A DNA stretch of 64,000 nucleotides, taken from assembly GCF_010367455.1 (NCBI RefSeq), contig NZ_WRPR01000112.1, positions 142,825-206,824 on the forward strand, read 5' to 3'. Positions 7,873-15,331 of this stretch are shown here, piece after piece. The first letter of the stretch is position 1. Each line of letters begins with the position of its first letter. A model generated the notes under the pieces. That model ran no database searches. It was not told where the DNA came from and saw nothing but the letters and a program-made list of their open reading frames with translations. The stretch comes from Candidatus Laterigemmans baculatus (GTDB lineage Bacteria > Planctomycetota > Planctomycetia > Pirellulales > Pirellulaceae). The translations under genes were made by a program, and so were the position numbers.

Positions 7873-9387
7873 CTACCGCCCGAGCTCCACCGGGTCTGCC
7901 TCGACCGGATTCGACCCGGCGAGCCCCCAGCCGAGCACGAACCCGAGCCCGCTGGCCACCGTCGCCGCCAATTCATGCGGCAGCGGAACTCCCCGCGGCT
8001 CGAGCCACGGCTCGAAGAAAATCTCCCAGCCGAGCAGCATGTGCAGGCTCCACAGCCCGATCCCAAAAATCATCGAAAGGATCGCCGCGGTGGCCGGTGC
8101 ACGGCGGGTCCGCAGCCCCACCAGGAACGGCACGAACAAACCCACCAAGGCCATCGAATACGAGCCCTGGACCAGCTCATACGCTCCTTCGCCGCTGTAC
8201 GAGAGCCACGCCGAGGCGATGGCGACCGCGAGGATCGAGGCACGCTGCAGCAGCAACAGTGACTGCTCCGACGGTTTTCGCCCCAGCTGACGGCGCAGCA
8301 GCGGCTCGACCAAGTTGTGGGCCATCACCGCCGACGGAGCGAGCACGGCGCTGACGATCGTCGAGAGCACGGCCGAGACGATCGCGAGGAAGAACACCAG
8401 CAGCAGCAAGGGGCTCAGCAAGCCGCTGGCGACGACCATCACCACGTCTTCCAGCTCCCCGGTCGCCTCCGGCAACAGCAGGTGGGCGGCCATCCCCGTC
8501 CCGACCGGCAGCACGCCCATCAGCAGATAGCCGCCGCTGGCCCAGAGGCACGCCTTGGCGGCGATGCGGTCCGAACCGGCCGAGAAAATCCGCTGCATCA
8601 AATCCTGCATCGGCAGATTCCCCAGAGCCCCAATCGCTAAAGCCGAGAGGGCGGTCAGCGTGTCCCGCCAAAACGTCTCGGGATCAGCGATCCGCCACCG
8701 CTCCTCGGCGGTGTCATTCCACAGCCGGTCGACCCCGGAGAGCGGTTGCCCGCTGCCGAGCTCGACCAGCACCGCCCACCCCAGGATCAGCAAGCCGAGC
8801 AGGATGAAACCGATCTGCACCGCGTCGGTCCAGGTGATCGTCCACATCCCGCCGAGCAACGTGTAACCGGTGCCGAACAGGGCGACCAAGCCGATCCCCA
8901 CCTCTTTGGGAATGCCAAAAAATGTCTCGAGCAGCTGAGCCAGGGCGACGAACTGGGCTGCGACCCAGCCGAAATAACTCGGGACCAGGATCAGCGAGGA
9001 GACGATCTCGGCCCGCTTCCCAAACCGACGGAAAAAAAAGTCGGGGACCGTCAGCAGGTTCATCCGCCACATCGGCCCGGCCACGAACAGCCCGGCGAGC
9101 AGCAGGCAGAGGGCGATCCCGAGCGGGTCGAGCATCGCTTTGCGAAGACCCTCGTTGCCCACCTCGTCGGCGGTCGTCATCAGCGATTCGGCACCGAACC
9201 ACGTCGCGATGATCGTGATCGTCGCCAGCGAGACCGGGAGCCGCCGTCCGGCGAGCACGAAGTCCTCGACGTTGCGAATCCTCCGCTGTGCCAGGTAGCC
9301 GATGGCATACATCGCGAGCAAATAGAGCAGCAACGCACCGGCGAAGACGGAAAGCATCGTTTCCGACAGCGGGGAAGTAGCGTGCAT
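7873..9387 (-). CDS. Sodium:solute symporter (SSS family)
   Basis: Na+-coupled secondary transporter with a LeuT-like fold. About 13 hydrophobic segments are visible in 504 residues. Family features include EDFVLAGRRLPVSL after TM1, ATWFGAESLMTTADEV in the Na+-site helix, GGMWTITWTDAVQ and VLSTIVSAVLAPSAVMAHNL. The substrate cannot be read from sequence. ATG at 9385-9387; a second Met ten codons on is possible. It probably heads the minus-strand unit that continues into trkH, nfeD and cutA. Together with the Mrp operon it indicates use of a sodium gradient. Confidence 0.9.
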   Translation of the reverse strand: MHATSPLSETMLSVFAGALLLYLLAMYAIGYLAQRRIRNVEDFVLAGRRLPVSLATITIIATWFGAESLMTTADEVGNEGLRKAMLDPLGIALCLLLAGLFVAGPMWRMNLLTVPDFFFRRFGKRAEIVSSLILVPSYFGWVAAQFVALAQLLETFFGIPKEVGIGLVALFGTGYTLLGGMWTITWTDAVQIGFILLGLLILGWAVLVELGSGQPLSGVDRLWNDTAEERWRIADPETFWRDTLTALSALAIGALGNLPMQDLMQRIFSAGSDRIAAKACLWASGGYLLMGVLPVGTGMAAHLLLPEATGELEDVVMVVASGLLSPLLLLVFFLAIVSAVLSTIVSAVLAPSAVMAHNLVEPLLRRQLGRKPSEQSLLLLQRASILAVAIASAWLSYSGEGAYELVQGSYSMALVGLFVPFLVGLRTRRAPATAAILSMIFGIGLWSLHMLLGWEIFFEPWLEPRGVPLPHELAATVASGLGFVLGWGLAGSNPVEADPVELGR

Positions 9388-9746
9388 CCGCGTCCCACCA
9401 TCTCAGGAGCCAGGAGATAAAACGCGCCAGCCGGTACCCGACTCGCCGCTTTCGACGCCCTGGCACCGCCCACGCGAACCGCAAAATAGTAACGAAACTC
9501 TAGCCGCTGCCGAGCCCAAACCGGCCGCGGTTCGAGAGCGGACGAGCCCACCGGTTCGTATCGAGCAACGACACCCTCCCCCCGGGAGGGTCGAGCGTCA
9601 GCGAGGGGAGGGGGAGCAATCCCTAACGATGAGCCCCAAGTGAAATTCAGCGTTGCGGATGCCCTCCCCGCTCGTTCCTCGCGACCCTCCCGGGGGGAGG
9701 GTGTTGGTGAGGTGCCGGTTTGCTGACAGAGATCACCGCCCGTCGG
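9388..9746. repeat. Intergenic stretch with an inverted pair of CCCTCCCCCCGGGAGGG elements
   Basis: 359 bp without a gene. It holds two arms of a long inverted repeat: 9571-9613 (ACACCCTCCCCCCGGGAGGG then TCGAGCGTCAGCGAGGGG) and 9662-9704 (CCCTCCCCGCTCGTTCCTCG then CGACCCTCCCGGGGGGAGGGTGT), with a loop of about 48 bp. The same family occurs at 16848-16890 and 43347-43474. The flank GTTTGCTGACAGAGATC just right of it recurs in similar form at 43488. The remainder (9388-9570) should hold the symporter promoter; no clear sites were seen. Confidence 0.85.
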
Positions 9747-10496
9747 CTAATGCGTCATCCGGGCCAGCGTTCCCGCGAGGGTTTGGCGGAGTCGGCTCCA
9801 AGCGGCCCGCGGGCCGGCGACGATGCCCTGGTTCACTTCCAGCTCGATTCCTCGGTAGTGCTCGATTCCTCGGTAGTGCTCGGGGGCGAAGCGGCGACGC
9901 AGATGGGTGGTCAACCCGTCGGCGACGCCCCGGTAGGGATGGTTCATCCGCACCCGCAGCCCGGGCTGTGCCTCTTCGAGCGCTCGCTTCCAAGCCCCGC
10001 AAAAAGCTCGTTCGCCGTTTCGCCGGGGGTCGTACAGCAGCCCGATGTCGACCGCTCGCTCGCTGCCGTTCCAGACCGGTGTGAACGAGTGCACGGATAT
10101 ATGCAGCACGGGGACATGCAGCACGGGGACATGCAGCACCGACGCGGCGCGGGCTGCCGCCTCCGCGACTGCCTTGCCGACCGCTTCTTCCACCCGTTGG
10201 CGATAGGGATGGTAGTGCTCGCGGAGCAACCGCGCGCGGTCTTCCGGGCGCAGGTCGCGGGACCACTCGGAGAACAACGAGCGATTGGAGAGCGAGCGGT
10301 TGAGGTCGACCAACAACCGCGTGACGGTCGCCGAGTACAGCGGAGCATCGAGCCGCCGAGCCAGTTGGCGAGCGAGCTGGAGCGCCCCGGGATCGAACCC
10401 GCGGTGGCTTTGCAGCGCCTCGCTGGCCGAAGCGAACCGCTCGGCCCAAGCGGGCGGCAATCGGTTGCCGCCATGCTCGCAGGTAATGATCCTCAT
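9747..10496 (-). CDS. N-formylglutamate amidohydrolase family protein
   Basis: Zinc-dependent amidohydrolase of the FGase family, which hydrolyses N-acyl or amide bonds on glutamate-like substrates. The start MRIITCEHGGNRLP matches the family's N-terminal metal site (CEHGGN). Further family parts are FSEWSRDLRPEDR (Ser/Arg substrate loop), HISVHSFTP (metal His strand) and IGLLYDPRR. ATG at 10494-10496 overlaps the TGA of the upstream ligase gene as ATGA, indicating translational coupling. Two in-frame repeats are present: HVPVLHVPVLHI directly before the HSF strand, and EHYRGIEHYRGIE near the C-terminus. Length 249 aa. It is the last gene of the ATP-grasp/GCS2 cluster. Confidence 0.88.
   Translation of the reverse strand: MRIITCEHGGNRLPPAWAERFASASEALQSHRGFDPGALQLARQLARRLDAPLYSATVTRLLVDLNRSLSNRSLFSEWSRDLRPEDRARLLREHYHPYRQRVEEAVGKAVAEAAARAASVLHVPVLHVPVLHISVHSFTPVWNGSERAVDIGLLYDPRRNGERAFCGAWKRALEEAQPGLRVRMNHPYRGVADGLTTHLRRRFAPEHYRGIEHYRGIELEVNQGIVAGPRAAWSRLRQTLAGTLARMTH
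9843..9878. repeat. 18-bp direct repeat, 2 copies, in the FGase-like gene
   Basis: CTCGATTCCTCGGTAGTG at 9843 and 9861, identical copies. It duplicates Glu-His-Tyr-Arg-Gly-Ile in frame, close to the C-terminus. Confidence 0.95.
10101..10139. repeat. 15-bp tandem repeat, 2.6 copies, in the FGase-like gene
   Basis: ATGCAGCACGGGGAC at 10101 and 10116, then a partial copy. It encodes repeated Val-Leu-His-Val-Pro beside the predicted metal-binding HSF strand, an unusual place for a length-variable tract. Confidence 0.95.
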
Positions 10497-11746
10497 GGGA
10501 TGAAGAGCTGGTTCTCCGCCAGGCGGTCGCACAGATGGGCGTACACGGTGCGAAGGTGGTTGGGCGAAAAATCGTCCCCGACCGCCTGCAGAATCCGCGA
10601 CGCCAAGGTTCCCGAGTGAACCAGTTTCTCGGCGACCGGTTTGAGCTCCGCCGGGAGCGCTTCGGCCCCCGATTGGTCGCTCCAGGAGAGCAGATGTTTC
10701 CAAAGCTCTCCGGCTGAGACCGAGGGCTGAGCCGGCGAGAGCGTGATCCCAAAATGAGCCAAGTAGGCGGCGTCGGTGATCTCCGCCGCTTCCCCCTCGC
10801 GGACCGTCTGCCGGAACAGCTGGCGCAGCGATCCGCTGTCGACCGCTTGCTGCTCGGCCGTCGAGGTGTGGATTTGCTCGACCAATCGCCGCACCACGCT
10901 GGTCGTCAAACCGGCGATCGCCAAATCGGCCGCCGGACATTCCTGCACGTCGATCACGCGGATCTCCAAGCTCCCCCGCTGGAAGCGGGCGATCGCGCCG
11001 CGGGAATTGAGGAACTCATCCTGCAGGACGCCATCGGGATCGTGCGGAGCGAGGTCGCGGTACATCGGCTCGAAGATCGCTCTGCGGTATTCCGCTTCGC
11101 TGTAGACCGGCTCGGGGATCACCCCGCCGCAGACCGACGGAATGCGGTCGCAGTTGTGCTCGTAGACATTCAGCCGGGTGTCGAGATACTCCGAGCGGCG
11201 ACCGTCGACGATCGGCGAACTGGCGGCCAGGGCCGGTAGGATGGGGAGCACCAGCCGCACCGCCGCATGCAGCCGCCCGAATTCCTCATCGCCGTCGAAG
11301 GGCAGGTTCAGGTGCATGCTTTGGACGTTCGACCAGCCATGCCCGGTGCAGTCGAAGATCCGGTTGAACGTCTCGTAGATCTCGCTCGAGTCGCCCAGCC
11401 ACAACTGGGTCTCCCGCGCGGGCTGCATCCAGGGGTGCATCGCCGTGGGCATCAAGCGAGCCCCGAAAGCGGCCAGGCGTTTGTTGGCCGCTTTGACATT
11501 CTGGTGGAAATGCTCGGAGAGGCCGGCCAGAGACGGAGCCGGCTCGCTGGTCTTGAGCTCGATGACGTGATTGACGAGCTCGTTGGACCAGACGATCGCA
11601 CCGCGCCGCAGGTCCGACACGGGATCGCCGTCGCGATCGACCAGAATGCGGTCGGCGACCGGTCGCACGTTCATGCGTTTCGCATCGATGATTCCATATT
11701 CGATCTCGATGCCCAGGGCGGAGAACAGGCCCAGCGTCGTGTTCAC
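10493..11746 (-). CDS. Glutamate-cysteine ligase family 2 (GCS2) type carboxylate-amine ligase
   Basis: ATP-dependent ligase with a glutamine-synthetase-like fold that joins an amino acid to a carboxylate. Family signatures: LGIEIEYGII at the start (metal-binding Glu residues), NELVNHVIELKTSEP, SMHLNLPF, and RFQRGSLEIRVIDVQECP. Length 417 aa is normal. The start codon is GTG at 11744-11746, overlapping the stop of the ATP-grasp gene (GTGA); its own TGA overlaps the next ATG. The chemistry is well supported by family; whether the product is a gamma-glutamyl compound is inference. Confidence 0.85.
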   Translation of the reverse strand: MNTTLGLFSALGIEIEYGIIDAKRMNVRPVADRILVDRDGDPVSDLRRGAIVWSNELVNHVIELKTSEPAPSLAGLSEHFHQNVKAANKRLAAFGARLMPTAMHPWMQPARETQLWLGDSSEIYETFNRIFDCTGHGWSNVQSMHLNLPFDGDEEFGRLHAAVRLVLPILPALAASSPIVDGRRSEYLDTRLNVYEHNCDRIPSVCGGVIPEPVYSEAEYRRAIFEPMYRDLAPHDPDGVLQDEFLNSRGAIARFQRGSLEIRVIDVQECPAADLAIAGLTTSVVRRLVEQIHTSTAEQQAVDSGSLRQLFRQTVREGEAAEITDAAYLAHFGITLSPAQPSVSAGELWKHLLSWSDQSGAEALPAELKPVAEKLVHSGTLASRILQAVGDDFSPNHLRTVYAHLCDRLAENQLFIP

Positions 11747-13218
11747 GCGGATTCTCCATGAACCGATTTGCGTTGCTCAATCCGCTTCAGAAAGACTTCC
11801 ATAATTCTTCGATACAATTCGTCTCGGAGGATTTGATCTTCGTAACCCGCGTCTAGATTCGGATTGTCGTTGACTTCGATCACATAGAAATTGCCATCCG
11901 ACTCTTTTACATCCACGCCATACAAACCATCGCCAATCAGGTTGGCCGCTTTGAGCGCCACGGCGACCGCTTTTCGCGGGGCGAGCTCGACGGGGATCGT
12001 TTCGCTTTTGCCGTATTTTCCGTTCCCTTCGGCCGATTGCTGGATGATTTGCCAGTGTCCCGGCGCCATATAGTACTTGCAAGCGAAGAACGGTTTGCGG
12101 TCGAGGATCCCGATGCGCCAATCGAAATTGGTAGATAGAAATTCCTGAGCGACGAGTAAATCGGACTTGCTAAAAAATTCGTCCAGACGCGTCTTGAGTT
12201 CTTCGGGCGTCTTGACCTTGACCACGCCTTGCGAAAAAGCGCTGTCAGGTTTCTTGAGCACGCAGGGAAAGCCGAGCTGTTCGCCAATCTCCTCCGCATT
12301 GTTGCGGTGCACGATCAACGTCTTTGGCGTGGCGATCTTATGCCGCTGCATCAACTCCGCCAAATAGACCTTGTTGGTGCAGCGGACAATCGATTCGGGA
12401 TCATCGATGACCACCAGACCTTCGCTCAGCGCGCGGCGGGCGAAGCGGTAGGTGAAATGGTTGACCGAGGTCGTCGCGCGGATGAACAGCGCGTCGTATT
12501 CGAGCAGATGGGCGGCCTGGTCTTTGGTGATTAGATCGACCGCAATCCCCAGCGACTCGCCCGCTTTGGCAAATTTCTTCAGCGCCGACGAGTTCGACGG
12601 CGAGTCATCCCCGGCCTGCGGATCGTGGAGGATCGCGAGATCGTACCGCATCCGCGGACGCTTTCGGCCGGCCGGCGACCGCCCGGCAAAATGCTTGTCC
12701 GCCGACTCGAGCACGAACGGCCAGTGCGAGGGAGGAATTTCGCGGCAGCCGATCGCTTTGATCGCGCGGAGCCGCCAGCGATCGCTCTTCGAGAAGCGAA
12801 ACCGCAGCAAGGGGGCCGGGAAGATGTTGAACAATTGCCGGCTGAGCCGCTCGTAACGCGCCGCCGTGTTGCGTCCAAAGTAGACGCTCAGCGTGAAGTT
12901 CTCCGACTGCAGGGGCTTGAGCGATTGCTGGATCAGCTCGTCCAGTTCGTCGCTGACCAGCCGCAACATCGACGGCGACTGGATGTCCTGCAGCGTGATG
13001 ATACTCGGGACCGGCTTGTGCCCCCGCGCCTCGGCCAAGAGCGAGACGTAGTAGCCGGTCGTCTGGTACTGGTAACTGCTGCAGAGATTGAAGACGCGCG
13101 AGTGCCGCCGCTGCTGAGGCATGTCGGGGGCTAAGTAGGACCAGGCGTCGCAGACGTCGACGCTGGTGTTTTCCAGCGGCCAATCTTCCGCTGAATCAGA
13201 GACAATGAGCGCCGGCAT
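11743..13218 (-). CDS. RimK-type ATP-grasp ligase
   Basis: ATP-grasp enzyme of the RimK family that adds amino acids to a carboxylate through an acyl phosphate. The N-terminal 200 residues form the RimK-associated domain; the ATP-grasp fold follows, with NKVYLAELMQ, GFPCVLKKPDSAFSQGVVKV (ATP-binding Lys and Gly/Ser loop), VAQEFLST, DWRIGILDRK and the metal-binding VIEVNDNPNLDAG near the end. I place the start at ATG 13216-13218 (491 aa); an upstream extension in frame lacks conserved sequence. It overlaps the GCS2 gene by 4 bp and starts 29 bp after the C39-like gene. Confidence 0.9.
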   Translation of the reverse strand: MPALIVSDSAEDWPLENTSVDVCDAWSYLAPDMPQQRRHSRVFNLCSSYQYQTTGYYVSLLAEARGHKPVPSIITLQDIQSPSMLRLVSDELDELIQQSLKPLQSENFTLSVYFGRNTAARYERLSRQLFNIFPAPLLRFRFSKSDRWRLRAIKAIGCREIPPSHWPFVLESADKHFAGRSPAGRKRPRMRYDLAILHDPQAGDDSPSNSSALKKFAKAGESLGIAVDLITKDQAAHLLEYDALFIRATTSVNHFTYRFARRALSEGLVVIDDPESIVRCTNKVYLAELMQRHKIATPKTLIVHRNNAEEIGEQLGFPCVLKKPDSAFSQGVVKVKTPEELKTRLDEFFSKSDLLVAQEFLSTNFDWRIGILDRKPFFACKYYMAPGHWQIIQQSAEGNGKYGKSETIPVELAPRKAVAVALKAANLIGDGLYGVDVKESDGNFYVIEVNDNPNLDAGYEDQILRDELYRRIMEVFLKRIEQRKSVHGESA

Positions 13219-13247
13219 CGGCGGGGGATCCTCGCGGGAAAAAACGC

Positions 13248-13973
13248 CTAGGACTGCGGTGGATGGAGGATGAGCAAATTGGCGTCGTAGGTCACGACTC
13301 CGAGCATAATCGATGCGAACACCCGGTCGATGCCCACAGCGTATTTGCGGTCCCGCGAGAGCGGGTTGCGTTCGAGCGGATCGGCCACGATCGCCTCCCG
13401 CCGCTCCGCATCGTAGCCGCACAGGACGACGAAGTGCCCGGCCGGAGAACCGCCGATGTCGTCCGGGACGACGGTGACGCCATGGACCGGCTTCTCCAAG
13501 ACCCGCTCCCGCGCTTCGCCGTACAGGAACGTCGCACTCAGGCCCGTCAGAATCGGCACGCCGGCCCGCAGATAGTTGCGGAGGAGGCTGATCGAAAATG
13601 TCTCCATCCGAATCTGGCCGCCGAGCTCCAAGTATTCCAGGTACGCGTCGGTCGCCACGCGGAGCTTGGGGATCGCTTTCCTCTCCCGCTGAGTCCGCAG
13701 TTTGTCGACGAGATCGACCCCGTGGTGAAACCAAGTCGGGTCGAAGACCTGTAAATTATACGTGTAGAGGGTCGAGGTGTAGCCGCGCGAAAGCGCGTGG
13801 CAGCCAAGCAGCACGGCGAGCGTGCCCCCGTCCTCGAGACGCCCCACTTGCTCAATCAATTCGGAGAGCTCGATGACGTCGCCGTAGTAATCGTAGACGG
13901 CGTGCAGGCAGGTTGGGCCGCAGGTGGTGTCGTCGGGCTGGGCCAGCATTTCCAGATGCAAATGCTTGTTCAT
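13248..13973 (-). CDS. C39-like cysteine peptidase family protein
   Basis: Papain-like fold of the peptidase C39-like group. The nucleophile is in DDTTCGPTCLHAVYDYYG (C18), the catalytic His in AGHFVVLCGYD, and the following acidic residue in AIVADPLE. No ABC transporter or membrane domain is attached, so it is not a bacteriocin exporter. The start MNKHLHLEMLAQ at 13973 is chosen because the family begins a few residues before the Cys; a longer in-frame start at 14030 is unlikely. It heads the operon with RimK-type, GCS2 and FGase genes, and may cleave a peptide or amide made by them (inference). Confidence 0.82.
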   Translation of the reverse strand: MNKHLHLEMLAQPDDTTCGPTCLHAVYDYYGDVIELSELIEQVGRLEDGGTLAVLLGCHALSRGYTSTLYTYNLQVFDPTWFHHGVDLVDKLRTQRERKAIPKLRVATDAYLEYLELGGQIRMETFSISLLRNYLRAGVPILTGLSATFLYGEARERVLEKPVHGVTVVPDDIGGSPAGHFVVLCGYDAERREAIVADPLERNPLSRDRKYAVGIDRVFASIMLGVVTYDANLLILHPPQS

Positions 13974-14115
13974 ACGGCAGTGGCCGCGCGATGCACGGAG
14001 AGGCACCCCCAGGGACGGAACCAAACGCACAAAAAGGTTGCGCGAGAATCGTCGCCGGGCCCGGTGGCTTTGGCAAGATCAAGTTTGCCGATTTTGCCCC
14101 GCCGCAGTCCGATGC

Positions 14116-14505
14116 CTAGGAAATGTGGCTGGCCGACCACTCCGTCGCGGAATCGGTCAGCGGCACCGCGACCGGACGGCGGTCCTGAGGCCGCCGCCGG
14201 GCTGCCAAGCCGCTGCCGGCCGCGCTCCCGCTCGAAGAACGAGCCTTGCTGGCCGCTGCTCGGGCCGGTCGAGCTTGCAAGGCCGGTCGAGCTTGCGAGG
14301 CCGGTTGCCCTTTTGAAGCCGCTCGGTCGTCCGAGGCACGCGTGGCTCCGTCCCCCTCGAACGCCAGTTCGCCGCGGCGGATCGCAACTTCTTGCGGAGC
14401 GTCGATTCCAATGATCACCCGGTTGCCCGAGATCCGCTGGACCGAAACCACGATGTCGTCGCCGATCCGGATCGTTTCACTCGCGTGGCGGCTGAGAACC
14501 AACAT
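14116..14505 (-). CDS. csrA: CsrA carbon storage regulator with long low-complexity tail
   Basis: RNA-binding post-transcriptional regulator that blocks or stabilises mRNAs at GGA sites. Residues 1-50 are a complete CsrA (MLVLSRHASETIRIGDDI, GNRVIIGIDAP, EVAIRRGEL), including the conserved Arg used in RNA contact. The usual length is 60-80 aa; here 129 aa, because an Ala/Arg/Ser/Pro tail follows, partly made of an 18-bp repeat encoding (Leu/Ser)-Gln-Ala-Arg-Pro-Ala. The tail is basic. ATG at 14503-14505. No flagellar genes or fliW are adjacent, unlike the common csrA context. Confidence 0.93.
   Translation of the reverse strand: MLVLSRHASETIRIGDDIVVSVQRISGNRVIIGIDAPQEVAIRRGELAFEGDGATRASDDRAASKGQPASQARPALQARPARAAASKARSSSGSAAGSGLAARRRPQDRRPVAVPLTDSATEWSASHIS
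14263..14298. repeat. 18-bp direct repeat, 2 copies, in the csrA tail
   Basis: GGCCGGTCGAGCTTGCAA at 14263 and GGCCGGTCGAGCTTGCGA at 14281, followed by a partial copy. In frame; it adds basic and Ala residues to the C-terminal tail. Confidence 0.94.
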
Positions 14506-15331
14506 TGCTGAATCCCTTCAAGAATGAGTCGCAAGGAAAGGCCGTAAGGCCCGGAAGTCCCGAGACGCCCCGGAGAGGAGCCCCTAAACGGGAGCTAAAA
14601 TCTTGTGGACTGGGGGTCTCAGCCGGTGATGCCTTGCGGCAGCGGCGGGCCCCACAGCCCGATGATCGTTAATCGCGTCCAGAAGCGATTGACGTGCCAA
14701 AGCTCGAGCGTGCTGGCGAAACATTTCAAGTTTTTAGAGGGAAGCCGCGCTTGCTGCGGCTGCCGATCGCCGCCCTCGAGGAGCAAAGGCCGCCATCCAG
14801 CGGCCGTCAGGCACCGAGAACGCGACGAAAACGAGACGGAAACGCGCGAAATCGTCGCGAAACCCTAGGAAAACCCAACTGAGCAGCGTGGGCCACTGAG
14901 GAGCCGCCCCCATGCCGCCATCGCGAACCGGAGAGACCGCCGCTTTGTCCCTGTGGGGGGCTGGAGGCGCGCTCGTGGAGGCGGTGCGGCTCTGGAGCGT
15001 CGGCTACAGTGGTCGCTGAGCAATCAGTGGTCGCTCGCCAGCCTCTCCAGAGGGGTGGCAAACGGTCGCGCAGCGCGCAGTTGCCAAGGGAAGAAGATGC
15101 CGAGGCACGACACTAAGGGGGCATTACCGGCGGTGAAACTGCCGCTACCGCGAACAGCGGAAATCCGCAGCAGCAATTCTGAAAACTGCCTGAGATGCAA
15201 TTGCGGAAATTGCGGATTTCTTCTTTGATTGGAGCTTCTTCTGGCGAATTGCTTCGTCCGCTGGCACGGTCGCCAGCCTTCCTCACCCTGGGCTTTGTGG
15301 TCAGCGCCGCGCACGCTGCCGGCACACTTTC
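14506..15331. other. 826-bp stretch without a convincing gene; contains one hairpin
   Basis: Lies between the divergent csrA and MFS genes. Short open frames on both strands have unbiased, unconserved-looking composition. An inverted repeat GAAATCCGCA (15160-15169) / TGCGGATTTC (15211-15220) is visible, with inner AATTGC pairing, followed by TTCTTTG on the plus strand. It could be a terminator, an RNA leader or a dispersed element. It should also hold the csrA promoter region; no site was recognised. Confidence 0.5.

Noticed and set aside
10497..10940. N-terminal extension of the FGase-like gene
   Set aside because: The extension runs through the GCS2 gene in another frame and has no conserved sequence; the family begins at MRIITCEHGG and ATG 10496 fits the ATGA overlap.
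13219..13734. 172-codon N-terminal extension of the RimK-type gene
   Set aside because: It overlaps the C39-like gene out of frame and is Arg/Gly-rich noise; MPALIVSDS at 13218 is the natural start.
14605..15061. Short open frames on both strands between csrA and the MFS gene
   Set aside because: 60-90 codons, no ribosome site, no homologous motif, residue use unlike the real genes.
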